A stretch of DNA of 64,000 bases from Temnothorax longispinosus (Eukaryota; Arthropoda; Insecta; Hymenoptera; Formicidae), in the NCBI RefSeq assembly GCF_030848805.1, contig NC_092360.1, positions 18,001,023 to 18,065,022 of the forward strand, given 5' to 3'. Positions 1-11,597 of the stretch are shown here, piece after piece (within the stretch, counting starts at the first letter, position 1; every line of letters begins with the position of its first letter). The notes beneath the pieces were generated by a model. It saw only the letters and a list, made by a program, of their open reading frames with translations. It searched no databases and had not been told where the DNA came from. Position numbers and translations under genes: made by a program.

Positions 1-73
1 CGCTCAATTTCAAAACACCGTTTTCGCTTTTATTATCATGTTTACAGTTCGGTGATATAAATTCATAGCTAAT

Positions 74-760
74 GATAATTTAGCATCAATTCGTGACTTT
101 TGGAATTCATTTGTATCGAATTGTCTAAAGTATTATTCGCCGGGTAATGTAACAATAGGCGAGCAGTTTCTGAGTTTTCCCGATGAATCGCCGGTTTTCT
201 TCTCTTCTCGTCATTCTTTTTATTATTGTTACTAATAAAAGAACGAAAACCGGATTCAAAATTATTACAAGAAATGACTCAATAACAAAGTTATATGGTA
301 AATGCTATACCTAGATGTAAAAAAGACGATATAGAAACTCATGTTTATAAATTATCAGAACCGATTCGTTACAGTCGCAGAAATATTACTTGTGATAATC
401 AGTTCATCTCTGTGCCTCTAATGCAAAACATGAAAAAGGATTTTTCACTTACAATTACTATGGTTAAACAGTCCCTAAGAAGGATACCGCGAAATATGTT
501 AAACTTTACTATGTCTAATATAAGTCATATTTTCTCTATAGACTAATATGACATTACTTTTATATTCAAAACAAAATAAAAGAGTTTTAGTATTGTCTTT
601 TTTACATAAACGAGAAAACATATAGTTGCTGATGAAGAAGAACCAACCATCATAAATTTTATAATTTGACTAAAAAAGGCACTGTACACTGATACATTTA
701 ACCAAAAATGTTGAGAATACTGCGCGAAGATGTACTGATTGAACGATAAAAATTTTGTAT
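74..760 (+). pseudogene. piggyBac-like transposase remnant
   Basis: Three stretches in different frames read like consecutive parts of a piggyBac (PGBD, DDE) transposase. About 74-175 gives a segment with FWNSFVSN and SPGNVTIGEQF, matching the region where these enzymes read PGxxLTIDEQL. 295-546 contains RNITCDNQFISVPL, the counterpart of the family's RNxTxDNWFTSxPL, followed by a lysine/arginine stretch like the GTIRxNKREIP segment. 548-640 gives LLLYSKQNKRVLVLSFLHKR, the counterpart of the 'YxPKKNKxVxLLSTMH' strand. Frame changes between the parts, and stops after the third, show it is dead. Terminal repeats were not located, and the 5' end may lie outside the window. Family call fairly sure from motif order; no alignment could be run. 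Confidence 0.72.
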
Positions 761-796
761 ACTATGTTAGACCAAAGCGTTATTAACTAAAATAGA

Positions 797-1030
797 ATGG
801 AACAAAGAGCAAATATTAAATTTTGTTTCAAACTGGACATAACAGTTAGCAAAACGCACGAAATGCTAGAGAGAAAATGTACGGTAGTGATTGTTTGGCT
901 GATTATACCGTTCTTTACGTGTATAATCTATTTCGTAACGGTAGAGAGGATATCTCAGGCGATCCACCAGGATCGCCAAAAACAAGTCGTTCCTCCGAAA
1001 ACGTGGAAAAGGTGCTTTGGTTATTGAAAA
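797..1030 (+). pseudogene. mariner-like transposase N-terminal fragment
   Basis: The ATG at 797 opens MEQRANIKFCFKLDIT and then SKTHEMLE, the usual opening of mariner/Tc1 transposases (helix-turn-helix, DNA-binding end). A frame change near 866-880 moves the match to another frame, which reads NLFRNGREDI and later ENVEKV, equivalent to the FxxGRED and ENVEKV motifs before the second helix-turn-helix. A stop follows at 1,028-1,030. The DDD/E catalytic domain is absent. It begins about 40 bp after the piggyBac remnant, so two dead transposons lie side by side. Confidence 0.75.
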
Positions 1031-1475
1031 ACTAATTCAATTTTCGTTAAATGAAATAATAGCAGCGCGGAGTGGCCCAGGGAAGAATTTCGATATTGAG
1101 GCACACACAGTAGACGACGAAGAATAGGACAGGCTGGCAGGGAGACGTGAATAAAATGGGAGAACGCGGAGGAAGAAACAAGTCATTTGTACAAGCCGCC
1201 GAATATAAATACCAAAGACAAAGTTAAAAAGTCAGCAGTAGAAGAGCGGACCCGGCATTGTGAGTGTCACATACCATCCCCGGCATCGATATTTTGACTG
1301 CACGAAGAGAACTCGGACGTCGGACATCATATCGGCGGAAAATCATGGAGAAGGTCGAGGACTATATGTAACATGTAACCCCCGGGGGGGGGGTCCATGG
1401 AAGCAACATGCAACGACGCGACGACCAGGACATCGTCGAGGAATTCATTTATGAACTGTCCAAGATGCGTGGGAG

Positions 1476-1540
<65 letters not shown>

Positions 1541-3650
1541 GGGTCAGGTCCAGGGTACATTACCAAGGAAATGTTACTGCCGATCTTGCCGCGCGACGCG
1601 GAGGTAGTAAGCGCGGGTGTCGCAACCGCGCGCGCGATGGTGAATTACGCCCGCTAGAAATATATATGTATATATGTATACTCCAATAAGCGATAATCCT
1701 ACATCGTTCTGGACATAGAAGTGTCGGAGTTGCCGAGTGACCAAGTCGAAAAATATGACAATGTTGTGTCATTTTACTGTTTGCATTAGTGTAACTATAT
1801 GTAGCGCGCGCGCACTTTCGAGAACATTTACAAGTTACTGCGACCAAATGAGAAAGCACTTATGATGATCCTTAAAGGTGCTTGAAATCCTTTGATCGGA
1901 CCGCTATGTGTCCACAAGACTCATTGTGGAGCTCACTGGCATACATATAAAAAGTATATACAGAATTCTGGAAAAAGATTTGGACAAATCTTCCTGAACG
2001 TCACGTCGTCTTCGTAGACTCAAGTACCGGGCAGAGAAGGATAGAAATATAAGTAATAAAGGCTCAAAAGATTAAAAATCAGTTGGAGTATATAGAGGTT
2101 AGAGCAGTAACAAGGTGTTGACGTTAATAATTCTATATTTGAGTTAAAAATCTACAGACATTTCGGTCCATTATAGGACCATCCTCAGTGTCGAAATACA
2201 AAATTAGTCAATCGGTTAAAAAATTATCGCATAGTTGAAATAGCTGTATTGTGAGTGGACGACACTGTAAAATTATAATAAAATTTTTTCTATTTTATGT
2301 TAACGATAGAAATATTAACTAAACTCGACCAAATGATGTGCTCCATTATGGGCAATTTTTTATCAGCGAGAGCAGGGAGGGCAATGTTATTAGAGTGCGC
2401 GCCAAGGGTCGCAAGTGCAATGTAGATATCATAACATTAATGCAAGACATTCTCTACAGACGTCTCCGGAGATATATCCGGAGTCTTTAAAAAGTACAAA
2501 CCAAACATAAATAATTACATATTAAAAACCGAATAAAGAAGCAATTTTCTTGTTCAATTTAAATATATGTCTCCCACGTACGTTTGTCTTTCACATAGTC
2601 AATTTATTCCACCGTTTCACACTATGCATATTTTAATAAAAACCAAATAAAAAAAGTTTTCTTGTTTCATTTAAATATATGTCTACCATAATAAATAATT
2701 ATTTTTTTCATAGTATACGCTAGAGCGATGTTTCCTTGCCAAGATACATTATCTGTCAAATCTACATACACTGCTAACGCTAGAGCAATGTTTCCTTGTC
2801 AAGATACATTATCTGCAATGACATATTTTTTGTAATATATATATATATATAAAATCAATTTCAAAGAATGACATCTGATAAGTTTTTATCACACGATGTT
2901 TTATATGTATGGAATAAAACACAACTATTTAAATTATAAATATAAATTATGAGTAAGATATCGCTTTATCAGATATTATTTTACAAATAAAATTGTCTGT
3001 CCGTAATGTGAGTTACATATATTTTGTTATAATAACTCGTACAAAAAGAATTATTAGTAATATTTTCTAAATTTTTTTATTTTTTTTACAATTACGCAAT
3101 CCTGACATTTGTCCAAATCAGTATTAAATTACCACAAAATTATCTTATTACAATCTTTAAACCGTTTAATCACGCAGGTAAAAATATTATTGCATTGTTA
3201 AAATATTTATGCAACATTTTGTAGCGCGTTGTACATCGTCGTAATAATCATAGAATGAACAATATCTGTCGCAATCGCATCCATAGTCGCGAAAATAAAG
3301 AGGAGAAAAAGATATGTTTTGAGAGATCGACTCAATAATCTTCCTCTTGAATATTGAAAGCGATTTATTGAGAAAAATTTCCTATTCTGATATTATAGAC
3401 GATTTCGCGGGAAAAAGCACGTAAGATATTATTATAATCATATCATATTATAGTTGCAAAATAAATGAATCAAACCAAAAATATTGCCAAAATAATAATA
3501 CATCTAATGTTAAGTATAACTGTATGTTAATTAAGATATGTTTTAACTCTGAAAATAAATTTAAACAAAAACCATACATTATTTCGTTCAATTAAGTATT
3601 ATCCTATTTAGAATATAGCATTATTTGTATTATATTAATTACAGTTTCTT
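1031..3650. other. Intergenic DNA without a recognisable gene
   Basis: No convincing coding region. 1,100-1,440 is GC-richer, with a TATAAATA at about 1,204 and TCAGCAG about 28 bp downstream, a spacing seen in retroelement LTR promoters, but no LTR ends were found. A (CT)n tract, an (AT)n tract near 2,836-2,850 and duplicated blocks are present: the block GCTAGAGCRATGTTTCCTTG occurs at about 2,721 and 2,779, and a CATTTAAATATATGTCTACC-type block at about 2,560 and 2,670. The rest is AT-rich DNA with no obvious structure. Confidence 0.6.
1479..1540. repeat. (CT)n microsatellite
   Basis: 62 bp of almost pure CT dinucleotide with one TTT interruption near 1,527. Serine-leucine or arginine-glutamate ORFs across it are artefacts of the repeat. 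Confidence 0.97.
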
Positions 3651-4364
3651 TTTCAGTGCTCAAATGTTCAATTATTTTTGAAAAAATCCTTGCCTTACAT
3701 AGGCCCCCATTAAAATCTGCTTAGAGCCGCATATTAAGTTAATCCAGCCCTGGCGATCTCGGAGCGATTTCTATAGTATTGTGGACACAAAGCTTAACAA
3801 AAACGGATAGTTTAACTATAAGGGTTTAACTCATTGTCAGTCATCTCGTCATAAAATTTAAAAGTAATGGTACGTTTGACCCTTCGATATTCGAAAAATG
3901 CAAAAGTTCGGTGCCATTTCAGGATGTAACACAGCTTTCTAATTTACTCTGCTCGACACTCGTAATAAATTTCTTTTTTTCTTGTTTTTCAGAATTAGCT
4001 ATAGCTCATTCCGTAAATGATTTTACCTTGAATGCAAGCGGTGTCCTACATCATAAAAGAATTTCTAACAGACAGATGAGTTATATTCGTTATAAAACAG
4101 CTATAAAACGATCTTATCCGTTTCTGTTTTCCTTTCCTTTCCGAATCGAAATAAAATGCTTAGACTAAAGCTCGAAATTATAACCAGTGAAAGTTACTTT
4201 TTTTGTATTTTAGGATTAGCTATGGTACGTTTTATGTATACCTTAAACGCAGGTAGTCCGAAAACATAAAAGAAAGACGGATTAGTCACACTATGTCATA
4301 AAGCGGTCCTGCCCGTTCCTCTTTCCCCGCCCCCCTCCGTCAAAATAAGATGCTCAGAGAACTT
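3651..4364. repeat. Degenerate direct repeat, about 220-bp units
   Basis: Two units, from about 3,990 and 4,213, share the order AGATTAGCTAT / TTGAACGCAGGTAGTCC-like / CATAAAAGAA / GTCATAAA / AAATAAGATGCTTAGA. A third partial unit resumes after the inserted MITE at about 4,600-4,700. The short ORF at 3,911-4,168 lies inside the first unit and has no sign of being a gene. 3,690-3,760 contains a motif (GGCCCCCATTAAAATCTGC) of the kind found at the ends of old hAT copies; that is a weak impression only. Confidence 0.55.
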
Positions 4365-4597
4365 CTTGCACAATGCTAGGCAATAGGCAATAGGAACAGG
4401 GAATAAAAATCAGAAATCATGTATAAATGCAGAATAAACAGTGACACAGGCAATAGACACAGAGTTTCCATCACGTTGGAAATTCTGTACCTATTGCCTG
4501 TTGCCAACCAAACATAGCATTCGAATTTTTTAGGTTGTAATTAACGATTTTTTTGTTATTTCATGTTCCTATTGCCTATTGCTTAGCATTGTGCAAG
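4365..4597. mobile_element. Palindromic MITE, about 233 bp
   Basis: Terminal inverted repeats of about 35 bp: the left end starts CTTGCACAATGCTAGGCAAT and the right end, on the other strand, starts CTTGCACAATGCTAAGCAAT. An inner pair around 4,445 and 4,485 (CAGGCAATAG / CTATTGCCTG) makes most of the element able to fold back. It has no coding capacity. It interrupts the third unit of the degenerate repeat, since the unit's sequence resumes with AAGGCTCGAAAT just after it. Target duplication unclear. Confidence 0.85.
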
Positions 4598-4699
4598 GGG
4601 CTTAAGGCTCGAAATCACCACGTAATAAATTACGTTTTTTTTCACGCTACGTTTTATAAATTTTGAACGCAGGTAGTCCTAAATCAATAAAAAATACCT

Positions 4700-7600
4700 T
4701 TTTTTAAAATGGATATCGTATCTACGGTGATCCGGTGACCATAAATCTTTTATTGTCAAGGACAGTATTTTATTTCAAGTAGCTGTTTTTCGGATTTATT
4801 TATTTTTTTAATACACAATTTTGTTTCTTTTATTTTTACAATAATGGAAAATTCTTTTCTACTTAGCATTTCAATGTCTAACGTCGTACTAACAGAAGAA
4901 TTTTTACGGAAACATAAATATTTTTAAAGCAGTGAAAAGTTGAAACTCTGGAAGCTTGCATTTGCACAAAATGTAACTATTATTATAGATAAATTAATAA
5001 ATTAATAAATTGTTGACGCAGTTTTTATGATTTTCTGAAAAATAATTATGTACTTAAAAAAATCCATTTATTTAAAAATATCGCTGAAAGTAATTTTTAA
5101 TTTTAATTTTTTATATATTTTAGATATACCTAATTTGATAAAGCTAAATTTGTGATTAATAATATTTATATTTTTACGTGCATTTTTTTTATACAACATC
5201 TTTTCTCTTCAATTCCAAACTTCAGCTTGAGACTGCGTTTCAAAACCGACATATAATCGACACTAGTTTGATAAGTAAAAAAATATTACATTCTTTTTAT
5301 TTTACATACATAAAAATATCCTGCTAATACTTTTTGTAAAAAAGAAGTCTGTAGCAAAATTTTAATTGTTAAAATGTCAATATTTTATTTGCAATACAAC
5401 TTTATTTCTTTCTTATTTATCTCTGCAATTTGAATCTACATAAACCTAACTATTTCAATAATTTTTTTCTGATATCTGTAAATTTATTTATTTTTATTAA
5501 AATCTAATTCTAGATGTAAGTATTTTTTTCTAATTTCTATTGTGTATAAGAAAAAAAGTTTCATTTTTATGTTATTTTAAATTTAAAAATTCGCTTATTT
5601 TTGTATTTGTATATATTTGAGAATAATTTAATAATAATTCAACAACATTAGAGCAAAATATTCAGGTTCTTATTTTAATTTTATTAACAGCATATTTATA
5701 GTTAAATGACTGTTGAGATGTATTTCGTATTCTCTCTCTGTATGTGTACTTGTGCGAGTGTACCTTGAGCACAATAGCACACTAAATTAACAAATAATGA
5801 ATCAATGTACTTGCGCGAGTATAGCCTCAAGCACACTTATAACTTAGCAAATTAACAAATAATAAAAGACAAGTTCGAGATTAAATACTTGTTAAATTCT
5901 TCTATAGTTCATCCATTTTAGGATAGCGAATTTACGAAGTTTTATATTCATTTTTAATATAATCATAATAATGTCGATACGATATATTTGATTTTTCTGA
6001 CATTTTTCATAAATCTGTTACTTCATTGAGAATTTTTTGATCGCATTTTAATTAAATATTTATTTAAAAAATGTATACTATATATATATACATAATTATA
6101 CATTTTTTAAACCTTTACATATATACATATAAAAATGAACTTTTAAAAATTAATTCTTTCCTCTAATTGGTATTAAATTTAAATTTTTGGAATAAAACGA
6201 TCTGAATAAATGAAAAGAGATAAATGACTATTTTTACTCAAATATTAATACTTACCGGAGTTACTCCGCCCTCGCGCCGGTTAGTTGTTAGCTGATACCT
6301 CTTTTGCTTTCCTCTATTGCTCTCTGGTTTTTATTTTTTATAGTTCCTTCTTTGCCTCTGACAGAATATCCAAACTCCTTCACTTCACTTATACTCGCAT
6401 CACGATGCACAACAGCGGAATTATAGTAGGACTGATCTGTTACACATACAATATTCAAATAAAAATAATATTTAAAATAAATATATCGAAAAATAATTTT
6501 TGCACGCAAATATCTTGTTCCTAACTTCGACAAATTTTTCAGAAAAGAATAACATTTCGATAAAAATGTTTTCTCAGATATTAATTTATATAAAATTTGG
6601 TAAGAAAATAATATAATTTAAATTATTATAAATCTTAAATATTTAAAGATATTTCGTAGGTATATTTGTTAATATTAAACATGTTGTAAAATATTTTCTA
6701 AATATTTTTAAAACATTAAAATACAATCTGAAATATTTTATATTTATTAAACAATATACTACGTGCAATACATTATTGTATTATACAGTGATCTAAAATG
6801 TACCATTGTGCAAATAAACAACTATTTCCATCAATAATAAATAATAAAATAAGTTACGAAATGTTATTTTCAGCGATTTGCTGTCACATCTGGCTATCTT
6901 TTTGGCCTTCTCCTTCGCTCTTCTCTTTCTATTGCTATTTCTTCGTGGCATTTAGGCAAAATTTGTTCGCAATAAATTGTCGCTCAAAATTAAGCGCGAT
7001 TATAAATTACTAGATTATAACGATAGTGCGGCTATGTCATACTTCGTGTGACTCCCGATATTAATCACAACGCATACTTAATCGTATCGCGATAGCAAAA
7101 AAATTATAGGTGCGTACGAAATTACGGCACGTTCGATATTTCACAAATAAAATGCAAATGCAAATGAAATGCATTTCTATAGGTGCATTCCGTTTCGCGC
7201 ATGATGCGCATGATGCATCATTTAGCTTTGTTTAACATTCGGCGAACAACAAACGAAATGCACTCATATTCTATTTATACATTTTTATTTTATACCATAA
7301 AAAGGTAAAAATAGTGATTTCGGACAAATCGAGATAGTTCCTTTTCTTAAATGCGTTTTATTTTATAAGTAAAATTTATGAGTAAAAAGTTTATATTATT
7401 ATATGATATTATTACATTAATAAAAAAGTTTTAAACATGTATCATACACTTTTATACGTTATAAAAATTACAATTTGTAATAAAAATTACAATAAAATAA
7501 ATGTACAATTTAATAATTATTATATCTTATTTTTATTATTAATGCCTTAAAACACAATAAAATTATTTTTCTTTTGCAAGATTAATAAAGTAGTTTACCT

Positions 7601-8171
7601 TGCCCGACACAGTTCAAATTACTCAACAAAAATCTTATACTTTCGAAAATTTTGCTATAACATTAAACTCACTATAAATAAACAAAATTGGTGAGGAAAA
7701 CGTTGTAATAAACATTTGGCATTATAACTCAGCGTAAACAAATTTTAGCTATCTTTAATAGTTTTCAAGTTATATTGAAAAAAGGCTTAGAGAGAGTGGT
7801 TTAAAATACCTGAACTTCCTCATTTATACCTTTTATTACGATTATTATTTATTATTTTACTATATGGTTACATCTTTTATTATGTTTATTATTTATTATT
7901 TTTTGTTTTAACGAATAAACGTATTAAATATTTTAGCCATCGACATCGATGATTCTAGCTATAGATACTCGTGGTACTCACAGTATTTAAAAATATTATA
8001 TTTTTACAATTGCCTGCGTGATACATCTTCAGCCGAACAAGTTTAAAAAAATAACACATTTTAACAGATAATGAAGATATGATTAATGTTTAAATAAGTT
8101 TTAAATAAAAAAAAGCGTAACGTGTACGACCACCAAATCAAGAGATACATAGTAGTGTTTCGCGCCAAGTA
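4700..8171. other. AT-rich intergenic DNA, no gene supported
   Basis: Long AT-rich stretch. 5,745-5,875 holds an imperfect tandem duplication of about 64 bp (GTACTTGTGCGAGTGTA / GTACTTGCGCGAGTATA, each followed by AAATTAACAAATAATRA). On the minus strand a good splice donor (GTAAGTAT) lies at about 6,249-6,256, downstream of a GC-rich patch at 6,257-6,285; this could be a leader exon, but no coding sequence was tied to it. 7,130-7,270 has short inverted copies of AACGAAATGCAC around GCATGATGCGCATGATGCATCAT. Short ORFs at 6,285-6,533 and 6,798-7,013 look like chance. Confidence 0.5.
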
Positions 8172-8634
8172 CACTGTTGGAAAATTTGTGTTAAATATAA
8201 CATAAATCACATGTCCCAACCAGTCCACTCAAATTTTTGTGTTAATTTAACATAATATGGATGTGTTAAATAGTAACACCGATACTATGTTAAAATATTT
8301 CAACAGAAAAAAAATGTAAATGTGTACAATTAACATAACTTTTATGTTAAAGTTAAAATTGTAAGATAAAATCAACACTCTTTTTCTGTATATTTTTATT
8401 CCCATTTCTGTTATACAGTAAAATCAATACTCTTTTTCTGCAAATTTTAATACATTTAATAAATACGTTCAAATTGTGTTACTTTAACATATTTTTTAAA
8501 TTATTTTAATTTGTAAAGTTCAATTAACATAGCAGGCATGTGTTAAATCTACACATGTATGTGTTGATTATTTTACACAAAAATTTTAACACAAGGACCC
8601 TTTTCAACAAAACTACAAAAATTTTCCAACAGTG
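8172..8634. mobile_element. MITE with CACTGTTGGAAAATTT ends
   Basis: The left end CACTGTTGGAAAATTTGTGT is mirrored by the right end AAAATTTTCCAACAGTG, giving terminal inverted repeats of about 16 bp, with TA next to the left end and ATA next to the right. The interior is AT-rich with many TGTGTTAAA-type words and no ORF. This looks like a non-autonomous Tc1/mariner-type MITE; superfamily is inferred from the TA flank only. Confidence 0.8.
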
Positions 8635-8729
8635 ATATACGCGCAGCGCAAGACCGTTTCGTGTATTCTTACGCGATAGTTAAATTTGTAATAAATTATA
8701 AATGTGAAGTTAATATAAGTTGTACTTAC

Positions 8730-8830
8730 CAATTAAATTAGTCGCGACACCATCTGTTCCAGAGTTGATCCGTCCAATGTCCACAGTGCTTTGCAAATAA
8801 AACGTATTATTAAAACCAGTGATATATACA
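8730..8830 (-). other. Exon-like module ending in a GTAAGTA donor, copy 1
   Basis: Reading the minus strand, a segment with GGATCAACTCTGGAAC and ACTAATTTAATTG runs into GTAAGTACAAC at 8,729. A diverged copy with the same donor lies at 30,527-30,620. Similarity continues into the presumed intron. It could be a paralogous leader exon or a shared old repeat; no frame is long enough to choose between them. Confidence 0.35.
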
Positions 8831-8834
8831 CATA

Positions 8835-9405
8835 AGACATAATATATCTAGCATTTGCCTTTATTTAAAAAGTGGAAAATTTCTACTGGGATTATTGGGA
8901 ACTGGGAATAGAGGCGCACGTTACGTGCGGCACGTATACGGCGACGGAGTGGCGTGGACGTGGAAACGGCGCGGTACTGAGTGTCCATCTGGGGGGTGGT
9001 AGTTAGGGGCCCGAAGTCGGCATATTCTTTTGTGCCCCTCCGTTTCCTTTTGTTCGCGTGCAAACGAGAAAGGGCAAAGGAGCATAAATTTTTTTCTACC
9101 TGCGCCTCTACCCTTCCCCAGCAATCGGTTTACGATTTTATTGCGAACGCTAAATGAAACGTACCCTATGAGTATAAGTACACGATGCGTTTTTGCCTGC
9201 TGAATTGCTACATGGCTAGATTTACATTGAAGGCAGCTGGAAATGTGATGGCCGTATTGCTAGCTTGGCTTTAGAATTTCAAATAATGCGATAATTTTCG
9301 TGCTAGTTGAACAGCTGACAGTAGCGCGCATATATATTTGTTAATTTCAAATATATTTATTAATGTAATTTGGCGTGCGTACAAGTATTAATTTCTCTTT
9401 ATAGA
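8835..9405. other. Intergenic, GC-richer patch
   Basis: 8,900-9,120 is visibly GC-richer than its surroundings. The overlapping minus-strand ORFs (8,848-9,124) have no recognisable domain and no clear start context. Nothing else supported up to the Gypsy target site. Confidence 0.4.
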
Positions 9406-9409
9406 CCTC
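9406..9409. repeat. Target site duplication CCTC, left copy
   Basis: CCTC directly precedes the 5' LTR; the same four bases directly follow the 3' LTR at 28,710-28,713. Four base pairs is the usual duplication of Gypsy/Metaviridae integration. The match shows that the two LTRs 18 kb apart bound one insertion. Confidence 0.85.
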
Positions 9410-10316
9410 TGTTACGTGCGAACAAAATTTTAGTCTTTTAATAACCAAGAGTGCTAATTGATATTAAAATTTTAAATAGCCAAGAATGCTAATCGATATT
9501 GATTAATTATCCGATTTCTCATGGAGACAGTTCTCTGGCCGTGGTTCGCAGGGAATCGAGTTACACTTGGTGATAAGACCTTCCTCCTCCCTTAGGATAA
9601 GACAATGAAATGGTGGGAAGCTCAGGCGGGGAGGTTCTCGCCATTTAAGTATAAATAAGAGTGAAGGATTAATTCAGTAGTTATTCGAAGTCCGGAGTTT
9701 TGAGTAGTCGATACTCTATTGTCAAAATCTAAACTCGTAGTAAGAACTTTAAAACCGTATTTAACATTTGTAATCGAGTTTTCCGGAATAAAGGTAATTT
9801 TAATTTTGAAACTAATTTCATATCCAAAATCTTTTTAATTTTATCACTCCTAACTGTCGGTGCCAAACTGCGTGGCAACAGGAGATTTCCTATTATTCTT
9901 GTCGCTGCCAAAAGCGTGGCAACAGGAGATTTCCTATTATTCTTGTCGCTGCCAAAAGCGTGGCAACAGGATTCCTGAATGCCCAGAAAAGGGGGCAAAA
10001 GATTCCAAATCAAAAAATTAAAATATCTTATTAAACAAGCTATTCTATTTGATCACGACCCCTTTCCATTATTTTTAAAATTAAAGGAAGTTGAAACCAA
10101 AATTCAAATTAAAAAACCCTTAACTCCATACAAATTAATTCCTTTGGATTTTACGGTTGATTTCCCTAATTTTGAAATAATTAAAAAGTCTGATCCTCGT
10201 TATAAAACTTATAAAATTCGCTATCTTTTCGGGCTTGATTAATCACACAACTTGGTCCAAATCCCGGGTAAATAACTTAAATGTTTTGACCCAAAAACGG
10301 ACGACAGAACGTAACA
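9410..10316 (+). repeat. Gypsy 5' LTR
   Basis: Starts TGTTACGTGCG and ends ACGTAACA (inverted TGTTACGT/ACGTAACA). A TATAAATA at 9,650 followed by TCAGT at 9,674-9,678 gives the spacing of an arthropod TATA/initiator core promoter; AATAAA at 9,787 could be the polyadenylation signal in R. A 44-bp unit containing GCGTGGCAACAGG is repeated two and a half times at about 9,850-9,975. An 87-codon ORF (9,979-10,242) lies within the LTR and is present in both LTRs; no evidence that it is expressed. Confidence 0.93.
9650..9678 (+). promoter_or_regulatory. LTR core promoter (TATA + Inr)
   Basis: TATAAATA at 9,650-9,657 and TCAGT at 9,674-9,678; the A of TCAGT is about 26 bases from the TATA start, close to the usual spacing for TATA plus arthropod initiator. 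This would set the U3/R border near 9,676. Repeated in the 3' LTR at about 28,043-28,071. Confidence 0.6.
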
Positions 10317-10322
10317 TAAATT

Positions 10323-10340
10323 TGGTGACAGCGGTGGGAT
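10323..10340 (+). other. Primer binding site, likely tRNA-Leu
   Basis: TGGTGACAGCGGTGGGAT, six bases after the LTR. Its complement ends in a CCA-type 3' end resembling the T-arm and acceptor of eukaryotic tRNA-Leu. The primer identity is from memory of tRNA sequences and should be taken as probable only. Confidence 0.6.
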
Positions 10341-10400
10341 ACTAAAGGTTGTGTGAAAAGGAACAAAGTAAACAGTGATAAAAGTATAAGTTAAATTAAG

Positions 10401-11597
10401 ATGATTCGTACGCCACCTTCCGAAACGGAAACGCCAACGGGTACAGGAACAGGAGATATGGACATCGATGAATTACGAAGGACCTTGGCTCACCAGCAAC
10501 AAGTAATTCAACAATTACAACAATCACAAAGTTCACGACCACCGAGTTCAGGAATGGCGATCATAAATGAAGGAACACTAGGTAATTATTTGCACTTTTC
10601 AATCAGAGATGCATTAGAAGCAGTGCCAAATTTTGATGGAGGGAATATTCCTTTTGTATATTTTGTCGAGGGTTGTGAGGAAGCACTCAGCATGATCACG
10701 CCGACACAAGAAATAAACTTAGTCCGTGCAGTGCGTAACAAATTAAAAGGGGACGCACATAGATCAATTCTCGGGCAAACTTTCAGTAAAATGCAAGAAT
10801 TAGTAGAATTTTTGAGAACTAAATACGGGCCTAGGGAAACAGTTTATGAAGCTCAGGGACGGTTAGCTTATTTATATCAGAAAAAGGATGAAAAAGTAGT
10901 CGCGTATGCAAATCGTATACGAGAATTAGGGAAGCGAATACTTGATGCACAAAGAAGAGAATCAGGACAGATAAGCCCAGAATTCCGAAATTCAATTGAA
11001 AATCATTTAAAAACAAGCTTTTTACGCGGTTTAGATAAGGAAATTATAATATCAAAAGAAGGAAGGTTCGAAGAGGTTGAGAGTCGCGCGATTGATGCTG
11101 AAAAAGAATTAGAGACAGTTAAAATGATAAGGAGCGTTGTGCTTGCTGAGAATACACCCGGTGAAAAACGAGCATCAACACGACGTATAGAAGCTGAAGT
11201 AGTAACCTGTCAATTTTGTCATAAGAAAGGCCATACAGCAGATCGGTGCTGGCAAATCAATAAATTTCAGGGAAATAGTAAGAACGGAAATCAAAATACA
11301 CCTGGCTATCCGCAGAACAATACTAATAATAATCAAAAACAACCAATAACTTCAGGTATACAACAAAATTCAAATAATCAAAATTTAAATTCAACGATAA
11401 TATGCAGGTATTGCAAAAAATCCGGGCATACATTAGAAGAATGTCGCAGACGTATATATAATAATAATCTCCGCCAGAATTCACAAAATCAGGGAAACGA
11501 ACAGATTCCCGTGAGGACAGGGGCGACCCCGGGAAATGCCAAAATACGTCCCACACGAATAGTATCGGGGGAACCAGAATCAGATATCGAAGAGTAA
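10401..11597 (+). CDS. gag: Gypsy Gag polyprotein
   Basis: 398 residues from ATG 10,401, the first ATG after the primer site. The N-terminal third is Gln/Ser-rich; the middle (about residues 65-240) is helical and charged, as in retrotransposon capsid (Retrotrans_gag-like) domains. Two CCHC zinc knuckles follow: CQFCHKKGHTADRC from residue 270 and CRYCKKSGHTLEEC from residue 335, both CX2CX4HX4C, which bind the genomic RNA during packaging. Asn/Gln-rich linkers surround them. The frame is intact, in contrast to pol. It ends in TAA at 11,595-11,597 and overlaps the -1 frame that opens pol; a GGGAAAT heptamer sits 60 bases before the stop. Confidence 0.92.
   Translation: MIRTPPSETETPTGTGTGDMDIDELRRTLAHQQQVIQQLQQSQSSRPPSSGMAIINEGTLGNYLHFSIRDALEAVPNFDGGNIPFVYFVEGCEEALSMITPTQEINLVRAVRNKLKGDAHRSILGQTFSKMQELVEFLRTKYGPRETVYEAQGRLAYLYQKKDEKVVAYANRIRELGKRILDAQRRESGQISPEFRNSIENHLKTSFLRGLDKEIIISKEGRFEEVESRAIDAEKELETVKMIRSVVLAENTPGEKRASTRRIEAEVVTCQFCHKKGHTADRCWQINKFQGNSKNGNQNTPGYPQNNTNNNQKQPITSGIQQNSNNQNLNSTIICRYCKKSGHTLEECRRRIYNNNLRQNSQNQGNEQIPVRTGATPGNAKIRPTRIVSGEPESDIEE
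11531..11537 (+). promoter_or_regulatory. Candidate -1 ribosomal frameshift heptamer
   Basis: GGGAAAT lies exactly in the register G-GGA-AAT relative to gag codons, the X-XXY-YYZ form. The -1 frame is open from here past the gag stop to about 11,667, where protease starts. No strong downstream stem-loop was obvious by eye. Known for retroviruses and several Gypsy elements; use in this one is inferred. Confidence 0.55.

Noticed and set aside
1327..1689. Overlapping ORFs with Ser-Leu and Arg-Glu runs
   Set aside because: They translate the (CT)n microsatellite; no supported coding sequence.
9979..10242. 87-codon ORF in the Gypsy LTR, repeated at 28,372-28,635
   Set aside because: Duplicated only because it lies in both LTRs; basic AT-rich composition, no domain, no promoter context.
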